Below are positions 9,204 through 17,763 of a DNA stretch of 48,789 bases, piece after piece; positions within the stretch are counted from its first letter, which is position 1; every line of letters begins with the position of its first letter. This DNA is from an uncultured Granulosicoccaceae bacterium. GTDB lineage: Bacteria; Pseudomonadota; Gammaproteobacteria; Granulosicoccales; Granulosicoccaceae. The translations under genes were made by a program, and so were the position numbers. Under the pieces are notes generated by a model. The model searched no databases and had not been told where the DNA came from. It worked only from the letters and a program-made list of their open reading frames with translations. The stretch lies in contig CALGNZ010000013.1 in NCBI GenBank assembly GCA_937957915.1, forward strand, positions 1-48,789, given 5' to 3'.

Positions 9204-10169
9204 ATGAGAATGCTATCTCGTACCGGCCGCACCCTGGCCGCAGCAACAATTGCACTATCGATCTCGGCAACCGGCACTGCTCTTGCCGATGGCCACGCAC
9301 TCAAGTCACCCTACGGAGAAGGCGATCAGGCTGGCGCATCTAACCTGATGACCCCTGAGAAGGTCAAAGAGGCGATGGGCTTAATGAAAACAGGCTCTGT
9401 CATCTCCATAGGCCGCACCTACGAAGCCAGCATGCCTTTGTTCGGCGCACGTGCATTTGCTTTGCGCGGCACAGGCGGACTGGCTGGTGGACCACTGGCT
9501 GACAACAACGTTATCTGGATGGACGATTTTCTTGCAACAGAAATTGGCCAGGTCGGCACCCAGTTCGACGGGCTGTCACATATTGGTATTGGTGGTGATA
9601 ACCCTATGTTTTACGGTGGTACACCCGCATCCGAAGTGTTCGGATCGTATGGTGTGAAGAAGCTTGGCATGGAACACGTCAAACCCTTTTTCACACGCGG
9701 AATTGTCATCGATATGGTTGGCTTACGCGGCAAACCGATGGAATTAGGCGAAGAAATCACAGCTGATGACATCAAGGCCGCTCTGGAAAAACAGGGTATT
9801 GCCCCTCCAGGAAAGGGTGATGTAGTGATGTTCCACACTGGCTGGGGAGCACACTGGATCGAAGACAACGCTAAATTCAACTCGGGATGTCCGGGTATTG
9901 GCCTTGGCGCTGCAGAGTACCTTGCCGAAGCCGGAGTCGCCGTAGTAGGTGCAGATACCTGGCCAGTTGAAGTGGTACCAAACCCGAACCCTGCGCTGGC
10001 GTTTCCGGTACACCAGGAGCTAATTACCAAGCGCGGCATTTTCATTCACGAAAACATCGCCACTGAAAGACTGATAGAAGCCGGGGTTAGCGAGTTCGCC
10101 TACATATACTCGCCAATGCCCACCAAGGGTGCAACCGGATCTCCGGGTGCTCCATTGGCTGCCTTCTAG
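9204..10169 (+). CDS. Exported cyclase-family (metal-dependent hydrolase-like) protein
   Basis: A 321-residue protein of the cyclase/kynurenine formamidase-like family. A signal peptide (MRMLSRTGRTLAAATIAL..., cut near TALADG) predicts export. The canonical HxGTHxDxPxH metal motif is present as QVGTQFDGLSH (116-126), so two histidines are glutamine while D122 and H126 remain; this variant is known in a large sub-branch of the family. Other typical parts are GDVVMFHTGWG, GADTWPVEVVPNPNP, VHQELITKRGIFIHENI and the closing SPMPTKGATGSPGAPLA. The ATG at 9204 is chosen for its GGAGGA ribosome site and the signal peptide. The substrate is unknown; family members hydrolyse amides, lactones or esters. 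Confidence 0.8.
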   Translation: MRMLSRTGRTLAAATIALSISATGTALADGHALKSPYGEGDQAGASNLMTPEKVKEAMGLMKTGSVISIGRTYEASMPLFGARAFALRGTGGLAGGPLADNNVIWMDDFLATEIGQVGTQFDGLSHIGIGGDNPMFYGGTPASEVFGSYGVKKLGMEHVKPFFTRGIVIDMVGLRGKPMELGEEITADDIKAALEKQGIAPPGKGDVVMFHTGWGAHWIEDNAKFNSGCPGIGLGAAEYLAEAGVAVVGADTWPVEVVPNPNPALAFPVHQELITKRGIFIHENIATERLIEAGVSEFAYIYSPMPTKGATGSPGAPLAAF

Positions 10170-10226
10170 TCTCTTTCACTACAACCGGATTTAACTGAAT
10201 ATTTGATTTTTACAGTAAGCCTGATT

Positions 10227-10253
10227 GTCGGCATCGCCTGGTGCGATGCCGAC
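10227..10253. terminator. Stem-loop between convergent genes
   Basis: A perfect 10-base stem, GTCGGCATCG / CGATGCCGAC, with a 7-base loop lies between the convergent cyclase-family and SABATH genes. The run of T after the stem is short (TTCGCTG), so it is a candidate terminator or transcript-end structure rather than a textbook intrinsic terminator. Confidence 0.5.
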
Positions 10254-10293
10254 TTCGCTGCACCAAATTATCTGGTCTGGCACGCCAGAGAAA

Positions 10294-11400
10294 TTAGCCT
10301 GCCACTTTTTCAATAGTCATATACGCGTGTACGTACCCCATGCCATGGCCCGACGGGTTACGCTCTACTTCATCCTGATAGGTTCGATAGTAGCTTTCAA
10401 TAATATCCTGACGTTCGGCCAGTGACCGACTCTGTGACAGGCCCGCAAAGTAAGTACTTTCGTTCCACGATCTAATGGTCGGAATGTACTCATGCGCAAA
10501 CTTTTTTGCATCCTGATGTTCGCTGTAGTCTCTGGCAAACGGGCATTCAACAACCGCTGTTTCAATGTCTACCAATCGCAGGCCCGCTGCATAAACCTCT
10601 GATGAGGTATCGAGCAATGGCGCTGAAAACTCGTCGGTTGTGTTGTAATACTGCGGCAAAGTCATCGCACGGTATTCGGCGCTGGTGACTACTCCATCGT
10701 TAACAAATGATTGCCAGTTGTGATTAAACTGATCAAACATATTGACGCCACCGGTATTGCCAAGGTAGTGGCCATTATCGTCACGACAAAAATTCACCAA
10801 CACCAGTTTGCCACCGGGTTTTAACTCGCGCGCCCGGTGCAGCAATATCGTCTGCCAGTCGACTCTGGCCTGCTCGCTAAACTGCTCATGCTCATCACCG
10901 CTGGCGCCAACCATGTGCACATGATCAGTAATGTCACAGGGCTTGCGGCTAAGCCAGTGCATCGCTGTTGCTGAATACCCCAAATGCAGGCTCGCCGAAG
11001 GCAGAATCGGTGTATAAAAAGAGGCACCTGATTCGAGTACACGAACATTCTCGGCGCCTGGCAAGTAGGATTCAAACTGCGTGTGCCCATGTAGAATCTG
11101 CACCAGGGCGTTAAAATCATTGCGTGCCTGATCAGCATAAACAATTTGAATATCGGTACTGCTACTGTGACGGATTTTTTCAATTACTGATCGCCACAGT
11201 TGCAGAGAGGTACCACCATCCGCACACCCCATATCACTGAAGTTCCAGTAGCCCTGCGCGGGCGACGGCATGCTTGCCAGTGCCGAGAGCACACGCGGGA
11301 TGGATCGATCAATGACATCTTTTGCGCCAATCGTCGCAAGCGAGTAAACCCCGCCACCAGACATAGTGACATTCTCAGCGTGCTCTTGTTTCTGTGTCAT
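10294..11400 (-). CDS. SABATH family SAM-dependent carboxyl methyltransferase
   Basis: A 368-residue protein of the SABATH (Methyltransf_7) family, best known from plant salicylate, jasmonate and indole-acetate carboxyl methyltransferases. Visible landmarks in family order are MSGGGVYSLAT (13-23, SAM entry region), FSDMGCADGGTSL (54-66), QARNDFNAL (91-99), SLHLGYSATAMHWLS (137-151, counterpart of the plant SS-x-SLMWLS segment) and ELKPGGKLVLVNF. It should transfer a methyl group from S-adenosylmethionine to a carboxylate, making a methyl ester. Bacterial members exist but few have a known substrate. The gene is divergent from another methyltransferase at 11588. The ATG at 11400 has only a weak ribosome site. 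Confidence 0.85.
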   Translation of the reverse strand: MTQKQEHAENVTMSGGGVYSLATIGAKDVIDRSIPRVLSALASMPSPAQGYWNFSDMGCADGGTSLQLWRSVIEKIRHSSSTDIQIVYADQARNDFNALVQILHGHTQFESYLPGAENVRVLESGASFYTPILPSASLHLGYSATAMHWLSRKPCDITDHVHMVGASGDEHEQFSEQARVDWQTILLHRARELKPGGKLVLVNFCRDDNGHYLGNTGGVNMFDQFNHNWQSFVNDGVVTSAEYRAMTLPQYYNTTDEFSAPLLDTSSEVYAAGLRLVDIETAVVECPFARDYSEHQDAKKFAHEYIPTIRSWNESTYFAGLSQSRSLAERQDIIESYYRTYQDEVERNPSGHGMGYVHAYMTIEKVAG

Positions 11401-11587
11401 AACTGGTTGCCCATATTAGTAGTCAATGCCCAATCTGATATTTACGATACCACTTTGCCCGCTGAGCTGTTTTCAGGACAGTTTCCCGTCTGCCCACCGT
11501 GGCTATCACAAATTGATTGACGGTCGAAGTCCCACCCCATACATTGCAATGGATGCCAACAAACCATTGCAATAGGGAGTCTGGACT

Positions 11588-12415
11588 GTGACCCGGGACA
11601 ACGTGACTGAGCCTCAAGCTGACAACCTGGCGCACCATAAAAAACACAGCCAGTATAACGAAACCTTTATCGCCGCACTGCAATGGTTGTGGGGCGATGG
11701 CAATCTGGCGCCGGGTGGCCCTGCCGACCTGGCCGATATGCTCGATGGCATTGACACGACCGGTAAGTCGATTCTGGATATCGGGTCCGGACTTGGCGCC
11801 ATAGCTGTCGATTTGGTTCGAACCCATGGCGCGGCCACTGTAGTCGGCGTTGATGTAGAGCCGCACCTGGTCGAACACAGTCGTGAGCGAGCAAGCAAAG
11901 CCAACCTCAGCCATGCAGTCTCATTCGAAACCGTGCGCCCCGGACCACTGCCATTCGAAGACGAGACGTTTGATGTCGTCGTAACCAAAGACGCCATTGT
12001 CCATATTCCGGACAAAGCCAGATTTTATAAAGATGTACGCAGAGTGCTAAAGCCCGGCGGTGCTTTTGCCGGCAGTGACTGGCTGCGTGGTGGCCAGGGC
12101 GCCTACTCCGATACTGCCGCACACTGGCTGGAAATTGTGCATCTGGACTTTGAGTTACAAAACCTTGAGCAGACCTCAACTGCGCTGCGCCATGGTGGCT
12201 TTGAAAACATACGCCTGAACGATAGAAATGAATGGTACAAGACAGAAATCAAAAACGAGCTGGCAACACTGGCCGGTGATAAATACAGGCAACTCGAAAA
12301 CATGATTGGCACTGAGGCTGCGGAACATCGTTTGCGCAGCAGCCAGCTAAAACAACAGGCAGTAGACGAAGGCTTTCTGCGGCCAACGCATTTTCTTGCC
12401 ATCAAACCGACTTAA
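11588..12415 (+). CDS. Class I SAM-dependent methyltransferase (UbiE/PMT-like)
   Basis: A 275-residue soluble methyltransferase. Motif I is ILDIGSGLGAIAVDL, the acidic ribose-binding residue is in VVGVDVEP, and the later motifs are FDVVVTKDAIVHIPDKARFY and LKPGGAFAGSDW. The HIPDK segment and overall layout resemble phosphoethanolamine and small-molecule N-methyltransferases, but the substrate cannot be named. It starts at a GTG with GGGAG nine bases upstream. The CaiB/BaiF racemase gene follows after 70 bases on the same strand, so the two may form an operon. It lies head to head with the SABATH gene, which suggests a small methylation-related locus. The general call is firm, the specificity is not. 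Confidence 0.85.
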   Translation: MTRDNVTEPQADNLAHHKKHSQYNETFIAALQWLWGDGNLAPGGPADLADMLDGIDTTGKSILDIGSGLGAIAVDLVRTHGAATVVGVDVEPHLVEHSRERASKANLSHAVSFETVRPGPLPFEDETFDVVVTKDAIVHIPDKARFYKDVRRVLKPGGAFAGSDWLRGGQGAYSDTAAHWLEIVHLDFELQNLEQTSTALRHGGFENIRLNDRNEWYKTEIKNELATLAGDKYRQLENMIGTEAAEHRLRSSQLKQQAVDEGFLRPTHFLAIKPT

Positions 12416-12427
12416 AACAACTGACAT

Positions 12428-12446
12428 GACACCTGGCCAGGGTGTC
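12428..12446 (+). other. Intergenic hairpin
   Basis: A perfect stem, GACACC / GGTGTC, with a 7-base loop sits between the methyltransferase and racemase genes. No T-run follows, so it is not a clear terminator; it could trim or stabilise the message end. Confidence 0.3.
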
Positions 12447-12485
12447 TGCCTGGAACAAAAACAAACAGCACAAGGCTAGCTTCAC

Positions 12486-13625
12486 ATGGGTCCACTCAAA
12501 GGCATTAAAATCGTAGAAATGTCAGGCATAGGGCCAGCGCCTTTTGCAGGTATGGCATTAGCCGATATGGGTGCTCAGGTCACACTGGTAGAGAGAACCT
12601 CTTCCGGATCGCAGCCAGCTTTACCCGACTGCAGCCGGCGCGGAAAAAAATCACTGGCATTAAATGTAAAGTCCGACGCCGGCATGGACATCTTACATAA
12701 ACTGATTAAGGACGCGGATGTTCTGCTCGAGGGCTTTAGACCTGGCGTCATGGAACGACTGGGCGCAGGGCCCAATGAATGCCTGCAAAACAACCCGCAA
12801 CTGGTTTATGCTCGTATGACAGGATGGGGTCAAACGGGTCCGCTGGCAAAGGCCGCTGGTCACGACATCAATTACATCTCGCTGACCGGCGCACTGGCAG
12901 CTATCGGACCGAAAGATCAAAAGCCGGTTGTGCCACTGAATATGATTGGTGACTTCGGTGGTGGTGGCATGCTGGTGGTCAATGGAATACTGGCCGCCCT
13001 CCTGGAGAGAAACCACTCAGGCAAAGGCCAGATTGTTGATGCCGCGATGACCGATGGCAGCGCCTATCTAATGAGCTTTATGCACTCGATGACCGCGCAG
13101 GGAAACTGGCAACAACAACGTCAGTCAAATATGCTCGACGGCGGTGCCCCCTATTACAACACCTATGAAACCAGTGATGGAAAGTACATTTCCATCGGCA
13201 GTATCGAACCACAGTTTTATGCCTTGTTAAAGCAGCATGCAGCGCTCGACGAAACCCTTTTTACACAGCAAAACGCAGTTGATCTATGGCCACAACAGGC
13301 GGCTGAACTAACACGCGTATTCAAAACGAAAACGCAAAGCGAATGGTGCGACCTTATGCAAGGCTCCGACGTATGCTTTGCCCCTGTGCTGAACCTTGAA
13401 GAAGCACCCTCACACCCGCACAACGTGGCCCGCGACACTTACATCGATGTGGCAGGTATGACACAACCCGCTCCTGCTCCACGCTTTAGTCGTACGCCTT
13501 CATCGGTAAGGTTCGAATCACAGGCAGTCGGCAAACAGTCAATCGAAATACTCCAGACTATCGGCTTCAGCGATACAGAGATAGACCAGTTCATTGATGA
13601 TCAGGTTGTAGGCACAGCCGGCTAA
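12486..13625 (+). CDS. Alpha-methylacyl-CoA racemase (CaiB/BaiF, class III CoA-transferase fold)
   Basis: A 379-residue CaiB/BaiF-family protein that matches alpha-methylacyl-CoA racemase. The three catalytic positions described for the Mycobacterium tuberculosis enzyme (H126, D156, E241) fall here at exactly the same numbers: GHDINYIS (H126), MIGDFGGGG (D156) and GSIEPQFY (E241). GDFGGGG is the racemase-type signature; true CoA transferases use an aspartate elsewhere. It should interconvert the R and S forms of 2-methylacyl-CoA, as needed for oxidation of branched or sterol side chains. It is possibly co-transcribed with the upstream methyltransferase. The downstream neighbour is convergent. 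A thiolase-fold gene and an acyl-CoA ligase lie a few kb away. Confidence 0.92.
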   Translation: MGPLKGIKIVEMSGIGPAPFAGMALADMGAQVTLVERTSSGSQPALPDCSRRGKKSLALNVKSDAGMDILHKLIKDADVLLEGFRPGVMERLGAGPNECLQNNPQLVYARMTGWGQTGPLAKAAGHDINYISLTGALAAIGPKDQKPVVPLNMIGDFGGGGMLVVNGILAALLERNHSGKGQIVDAAMTDGSAYLMSFMHSMTAQGNWQQQRQSNMLDGGAPYYNTYETSDGKYISIGSIEPQFYALLKQHAALDETLFTQQNAVDLWPQQAAELTRVFKTKTQSEWCDLMQGSDVCFAPVLNLEEAPSHPHNVARDTYIDVAGMTQPAPAPRFSRTPSSVRFESQAVGKQSIEILQTIGFSDTEIDQFIDDQVVGTAG

Positions 13626-13694
13626 GGTGGTGTAGGTGTGGCATTCAAAGCCCGAAGCCACCGCTATTGCTGCACAGACATTAATATGCCTGAC

Positions 13695-14777
13695 TCAGTT
13701 GTGGGCCAGCTTGTTATAAAAGTCGATAAAAATTTCATCGCGCTGCACGTCGTAGGCTTCCAGTATCGGATGACGACTGTCATCGCGTTGCCAATAGAGT
13801 GAGTCATCCAGCACCGGTGACGGTACGCGCATCGTTGGCACCCAGTTTGGATTTATCAGCCAGGCAATATCAATGATGTCCCAGATTACCCAGGTACGCT
13901 GCGCGGTGTTTTCCAGTGCAAACATACTATGCAAAGGGTTATTCGTGTACAGGTGGTGCAGATAGTCACCAATAGCGCCTTTGCCTGCAACAAATGCCGC
14001 CATCTCGGGTAACGATATTTTTAGCTGGGCACCCACGTGATAGCCAGGCAGGTAGACCAATGGCACGCCACTGTCGAACATAAGACGTGATGCGTGTATA
14101 TCCTGAACCAGGTTCAATGAAGGCCTGTTGCAATGCGGTGCATTTGACGGATACGACGACGTCCAGATCACGACAATGTTCTCGCGAATCTCCGGCGCAC
14201 GCAGCAATGCCGATGCAATATTGGTGACACAACCCATTGCTGCAATATAGAGAGGCTCTGTGCCACTTTTTGCCAGATCAATAATCACTTCAACAGATTC
14301 GGAATTTACCGGCACGTCGGGCGCGGTCATATATTCCGCTGCCCCTCTGAATACTTTGCCATCGGGCTTCATACCCAGCTTATCGTAGACAGTCAGTATC
14401 TCCTGATAGCTCAATTCCATACCTTCTGCAGCACTAACAAAGTCAAGATCAGCCACACGCCTGCCTTGTTTGTGCAGGCGATTTATCCAGCCCTGAAACC
14501 CTCCGACCAGATACTCCGGAAATTCCTTACCGGCCTCCACCGCCTGTTCAGCATCTATCAGCCCCGGGCGATGATGCGCAAATGAATAGGGCTCGGCTGT
14601 TACTGCCTCCACTGTCATCGACTCCGGCGACAATAACGCCCAGGCCAGCGCAAACTGATCGTCAATTTCATTAGCAGTATCCGTGTCGATCAACACTCGG
14701 GAACCCGCCTGCGGCATCGCCAGACGCTGATCCAGTAGATCAGGGTCAAGTTCAGGGAATCGTTCAAGCTTTGCCAT
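13695..14777 (-). CDS. Inosine-uridine-type nucleoside hydrolase
   Basis: A 360-residue nucleoside hydrolase. The calcium-binding aspartate motif is VLIDTDTANEIDDQFAL, with D31, D33 and D40 counted from the ATG at 14777; this DTDxxNEIDD form is a recognised variant of the DTDxGxDD motif. GCVTNIASALL and the late DIIDIAWLINP aspartate also fit. The enzyme cleaves the N-glycosidic bond of nucleosides to a base plus free ribose or a related sugar. The ATG at 14777 has AGGAG eight bases upstream. The frame stays open into the upstream gene, but that stretch is tandem-repeat DNA. It is the last gene of a leftward operon and overlaps the GntR gene by 14 bases. Confidence 0.88.
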   Translation of the reverse strand: MAKLERFPELDPDLLDQRLAMPQAGSRVLIDTDTANEIDDQFALAWALLSPESMTVEAVTAEPYSFAHHRPGLIDAEQAVEAGKEFPEYLVGGFQGWINRLHKQGRRVADLDFVSAAEGMELSYQEILTVYDKLGMKPDGKVFRGAAEYMTAPDVPVNSESVEVIIDLAKSGTEPLYIAAMGCVTNIASALLRAPEIRENIVVIWTSSYPSNAPHCNRPSLNLVQDIHASRLMFDSGVPLVYLPGYHVGAQLKISLPEMAAFVAGKGAIGDYLHHLYTNNPLHSMFALENTAQRTWVIWDIIDIAWLINPNWVPTMRVPSPVLDDSLYWQRDDSRHPILEAYDVQRDEIFIDFYNKLAHN

Positions 14778-15612
14778 ACGGCGCTCCTGTGAAGTGCTTG
14801 CCAGCACCTTGTCCAGTATTCTGGCCAGCACTTTGTCCAGTATTTTGGCCGGCACTTTGACCAGCACTTTGATAAAGGGGATGTCTGGTTTGTTGCGTCA
14901 GATTAAAACTCACCGAACCATTGCGATAGACATTTTCATGAAAGACTACTGCGCCCTTGTCATCAAATGCAGAACAGGACTGCAGCAGCAACGGATGGTG
15001 CAGCGCCACAGCCAGCAATTCAGCGGTTTTTTCATCTGCGGCGATCGGACTGATCTCTTCACAGGCAGCCGACCAGTTCAGCTTAAAACGTGCGCTAAGA
15101 ATCCTCAGAATTGATTGATCAGGCCCCTTCTCGGGAAAGTCCTCGGCACAGGCACCACGCATAAACAAGCTTGGCACACTGGTTTGTACGAGCATTTGCG
15201 GCGCGCCGTCGACCAGCCGCAATCGCGTAACGCGAGTTACGGGCAGCTCATGTAGTCCGGCCGGGAGTTGCCCGGACTCAGCTGACTGTGGTGCCAGAAG
15301 CTCGAGTGACAGGAAACGCGACTGAGGCTCGAAGCCAGCTCGCAACATGGCATCGGTATAGGAAGTTAAACAGGTATCTGACGCCGGTGACAGTGTTAAC
15401 ACACGATAACCGCTACCCTGTTTTCTCTCAAGGTAGCCATCCTGCACAAGGATATCGAGCGCGCGTCTGATGGTGACGCGGGAGACTTCGAACTGACTGG
15501 CTAGCTCTATCTCAGTGGGCATACGTCCGCCCACGGGGTAACGACCTTCCTTCAAGCGCCCAAGCAATACGGTGCAGGCATTTTCGTACTTGGACGTCTT
15601 GCCAGCGGTCAA
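14764..15612 (-). CDS. GntR/HutC family transcriptional regulator with repeat-expanded tail
   Basis: A 282-residue regulator. An N-terminal winged helix (RMPTEIELASQFEVSRVTIRRAL, about 30-52, shown here only as motif; DILVQDGYLERKQGSG follows) precedes a UTRA ligand-binding domain (about 85-240) of the HutC type, which binds a small molecule and releases DNA. It sits inside the operon between the CoA ligase and the nucleoside hydrolase, so it probably regulates this divergent locus. The TTG start at 15612 overlaps the ligase stop as TTGA. The last 25 residues or so are four-residue repeats (QSAG/QNTG) made by a 12-base DNA repeat and are not part of the normal fold; ordinary family members end near residue 245. 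Confidence 0.88.
   Translation of the reverse strand: MTAGKTSKYENACTVLLGRLKEGRYPVGGRMPTEIELASQFEVSRVTIRRALDILVQDGYLERKQGSGYRVLTLSPASDTCLTSYTDAMLRAGFEPQSRFLSLELLAPQSAESGQLPAGLHELPVTRVTRLRLVDGAPQMLVQTSVPSLFMRGACAEDFPEKGPDQSILRILSARFKLNWSAACEEISPIAADEKTAELLAVALHHPLLLQSCSAFDDKGAVVFHENVYRNGSVSFNLTQQTRHPLYQSAGQSAGQNTGQSAGQNTGQGAGKHFTGAPYGKA
14799..14870. repeat. 12-bp tandem repeat, six copies, in the GntR 3' end
   Basis: Six units of 12 bases, each centred on CCAG (CCGG in the fifth), with CCAG at 14801, 14813, 14825, 14837, 14849 and 14861. Two alternating versions (CACTTT and TATTCT/TATTTT ends) suggest that a 24-base unit was also duplicated. Read on the minus strand, the repeat encodes SAGQ/NTGQ in the GntR frame and stays open in the nucleoside hydrolase frame. 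Confidence 0.9.
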
Positions 15613-17351
15613 CCTGCACTCCCTGAATCGATGATTACTGATTCAGCTCGAGCCTGCTCTAGTTCCGCTTCACGCAGCACACGTCGATTAATTTTACCCG
15701 ACGAAGTCATAACGAATTCATCGACAAACTCTATTTCCCGGGGCGCCTTGTAGGCAGCCAGCAAGACACGTACATGTTCGCGCAGTGTTTCCACCAGCGG
15801 TTCAGTGCCCTGCTCCCCTGCGCGTAATTTTATAAACGCTTTTACAATCGAACCTCGCTCGGCATCAGGTTTCGCGATTACCGCAACTTCTGCCACACTT
15901 GCGTGAGCCAGCAGGCATTCCTCAACCTCGGCTGGCCCTATACGAAACCCCGACGACTTAATTAAATCGTCGCTGCGGCCTTTGTACCAGTAGTAGCCAT
16001 TCTCATCGCGTACAGCAAGGTCTCTGGTACGCAGGTAACTGCCAAGCGTCATCTCGCTTTCTTTTTCAGGGTTATTCAGGTAGCCCAGAAAACGTGTTGG
16101 TGAATCCGCACAGGTCACGATTTCTCCGACTTCACCATCTGCAACCTCACCACCATCCGGGTCAACAAGATAGACACTGTGCCCGGGATACGCACGTCCC
16201 ATTGATCCGGGTATACGTGGGTAGAGTGAGCAACAATTGCCAATCAGATGATTTACCTCTGTCAGCCCATAAAACTCATTACAAACAACACCAAGTACAT
16301 TCTCGGCCCATTCGAGTGTATCGGATGCAAGCGCTTCACCACCTGTGCAAATAATTCGCAGGGACAGATCATACTCATCCCTTGGGCTGTGATGTTGCGC
16401 TAGTCGCTTGATTGCTGTCGGAGCCAGAAAACTGTGTGTGACTTTGTGCCTTGCCATAAAACCATAGGCATAGTCGGCGTTAAAACGCGCCAGCGATGTG
16501 GCAATCGGACAGCCGGCCATCCAGGCTGGAAAAAGCATGTCAAGCAACCCTCCTACCCATGCCCAGTCTGACGGTGACCAATATACCGCATCGTCTTGTT
16601 GCAGCGACAGATCAAAAAATAGATTAATAGATGGTGTGTAGGCTGCCAGCACTCTGTGGCCGTGCAATATGCCTTTGGGCTTACCACTGGAGCCAGAGGT
16701 GTACATCAACAACGCAGGGTCGTTGGCACCAGTAAAATCCGGTGTAAATAACTTTGCTTCTGCTTTTAGCGCTGCAGCGAGATCAAGCTCTTGAAGCATC
16801 ATGTCAACGCTTATTGAATCACCCCTTATTGAATTGGGGAGCAACGGATTTCTCAATAACACATGTTCGAGGTGTGGAAACAGCGTTGCGGCGTCCGCCC
16901 GCAGTGAACCCCAGGCCTCTTCCGAGGTCAGCAGCACTTTCAGTTCACAGTCATTTAATGCATGTTGCAGGGTTTGAGGACCGTAAAGCTGTGACAATGT
17001 GACTGCAACCGCCCCCAGCTTGCAAACTGCCATATGCGCTATAGCAGTATCCGGATGCTGACCGGTATGCAGGCCGATCAGGTCACCCCGCCGGTAACCC
17101 AAATCTCGCAGAGCAGCAGCCAGGTTAGTGGAAGCTGTGTCTACTTCCACAAACGTCAGCGTGGATACTGAACCATCGGCCTGTTCGAAAATCATCGCGG
17201 TTCGATCGCGACTGTCCGCACCGAGGTGCCTGCCAAGCGTCATGTGGTAGATGTTTGTATCGTCTGGCCAGACGATACGCCATTGATCCCCGTCGTTTTG
17301 CAGGTTCAGACGTGACAGGGTTTCGGAATTAAGTGTCGTTAATTCATTCAC
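15609..17351 (-). CDS. AMP-forming acyl-CoA ligase
   Basis: A 580-residue member of the ANL superfamily of adenylating enzymes. The phosphate loop is YTSGSSGKPKG, the central adenylate motif is FYGLTEVN, the hinge region is YWYKGRSDDLIKSSGFRIG, and the catalytic C-terminal lysine is in TSSGKINRR. It resembles medium-chain and methylmalonyl/acetyl-type acyl-CoA synthetases. It should activate a carboxylic acid with ATP and CoA. The GTG at 17351 has GGAGAG just upstream and overlaps the DUF35 gene by 8 bases; a GTG at 17363 is the alternative. Its position directly after the thiolase-fold/DUF35 pair suggests that it makes the CoA thioester they act on. The exact acid is unknown. Confidence 0.9.
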   Translation of the reverse strand: MNELTTLNSETLSRLNLQNDGDQWRIVWPDDTNIYHMTLGRHLGADSRDRTAMIFEQADGSVSTLTFVEVDTASTNLAAALRDLGYRRGDLIGLHTGQHPDTAIAHMAVCKLGAVAVTLSQLYGPQTLQHALNDCELKVLLTSEEAWGSLRADAATLFPHLEHVLLRNPLLPNSIRGDSISVDMMLQELDLAAALKAEAKLFTPDFTGANDPALLMYTSGSSGKPKGILHGHRVLAAYTPSINLFFDLSLQQDDAVYWSPSDWAWVGGLLDMLFPAWMAGCPIATSLARFNADYAYGFMARHKVTHSFLAPTAIKRLAQHHSPRDEYDLSLRIICTGGEALASDTLEWAENVLGVVCNEFYGLTEVNHLIGNCCSLYPRIPGSMGRAYPGHSVYLVDPDGGEVADGEVGEIVTCADSPTRFLGYLNNPEKESEMTLGSYLRTRDLAVRDENGYYWYKGRSDDLIKSSGFRIGPAEVEECLLAHASVAEVAVIAKPDAERGSIVKAFIKLRAGEQGTEPLVETLREHVRVLLAAYKAPREIEFVDEFVMTSSGKINRRVLREAELEQARAESVIIDSGSAG

Positions 17352-17763
17352 AGCTCTCTCCACTGGCTGGAGCCAGTATCAGCGCCGGGCTGCCAGATTC
17401 GGGTGCTTGCAAGTAACCGACCTGACTGGATTCAGCCATGCCTTTTAGCTGCACCATGCCCTTTAGCTGCACCATGCCTTTTAGTTGCACCACGGCGCGA
17501 GTGTCAGCCCCCTTAAACTGTACCAGTGCATAACTGCCATCTGATCCATCGCAACGACTAACGATGTGAGCCTCCCCTGACAAACCCACCCACTCTCCAC
17601 TGGTGCTATTGCAAGCGCATACGCGCACCGGCGGGAAACTGATTTTCTTGCAGGCACTACAGCTTCTTGCAACAGCATTGCCTTGCAACAGACCTTGAAC
17701 ATACGGCTCAAGCCAACCGGGTTGCAGCTGATAGTCGAGATTTAAGGTGTGCGTGATAGTCAA
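17344..17763 (-). CDS. DUF35 / OB-fold zinc-ribbon protein with internal triplication
   Basis: A 139-residue DUF35 protein. The zinc ribbon has cysteines C35, C38, C49 and C51 (CSAC...CAC), followed by an OB fold (GEAHIVSRCDGS, YALVQFKGADTRAVVQLKG). DUF35 proteins bind thiolase-fold partners and help hold acyl-CoA, as ChsH2-DUF35 does with the aldolase Ltp2 in steroid side-chain breakdown. Start: a TTG at 17763 overlaps the upstream stop as TTGA and gives normal length; an ATG at 17805 would overlap the thiolase gene by 46 bases. A six-residue unit VQLKGM is present three times in a row, made by an 18-base DNA repeat, and lengthens a strand or loop of the OB fold. Confidence 0.85.
   Translation of the reverse strand: MTITHTLNLDYQLQPGWLEPYVQGLLQGNAVARSCSACKKISFPPVRVCACNSTSGEWVGLSGEAHIVSRCDGSDGSYALVQFKGADTRAVVQLKGMVQLKGMVQLKGMAESSQVGYLQAPESGSPALILAPASGESCE
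17438..17491. repeat. 18-bp tandem repeat, three copies, in the DUF35 gene
   Basis: Three consecutive 18-base units starting at 17438, 17456 and 17474, differing at only one or two positions each (ATGCCTTTTAGCTGCACC type). In frame they encode VQLKGM three times. The near identity of the copies points to recent slippage or unequal crossing-over. Confidence 0.92.

Noticed and set aside
14778..14867. Upstream extension of the nucleoside hydrolase
   Set aside because: The added residues are a translation of the 12-bp repeat in another frame (KVLA/KILD); the ATG at 14777 has a good AGGAG site.
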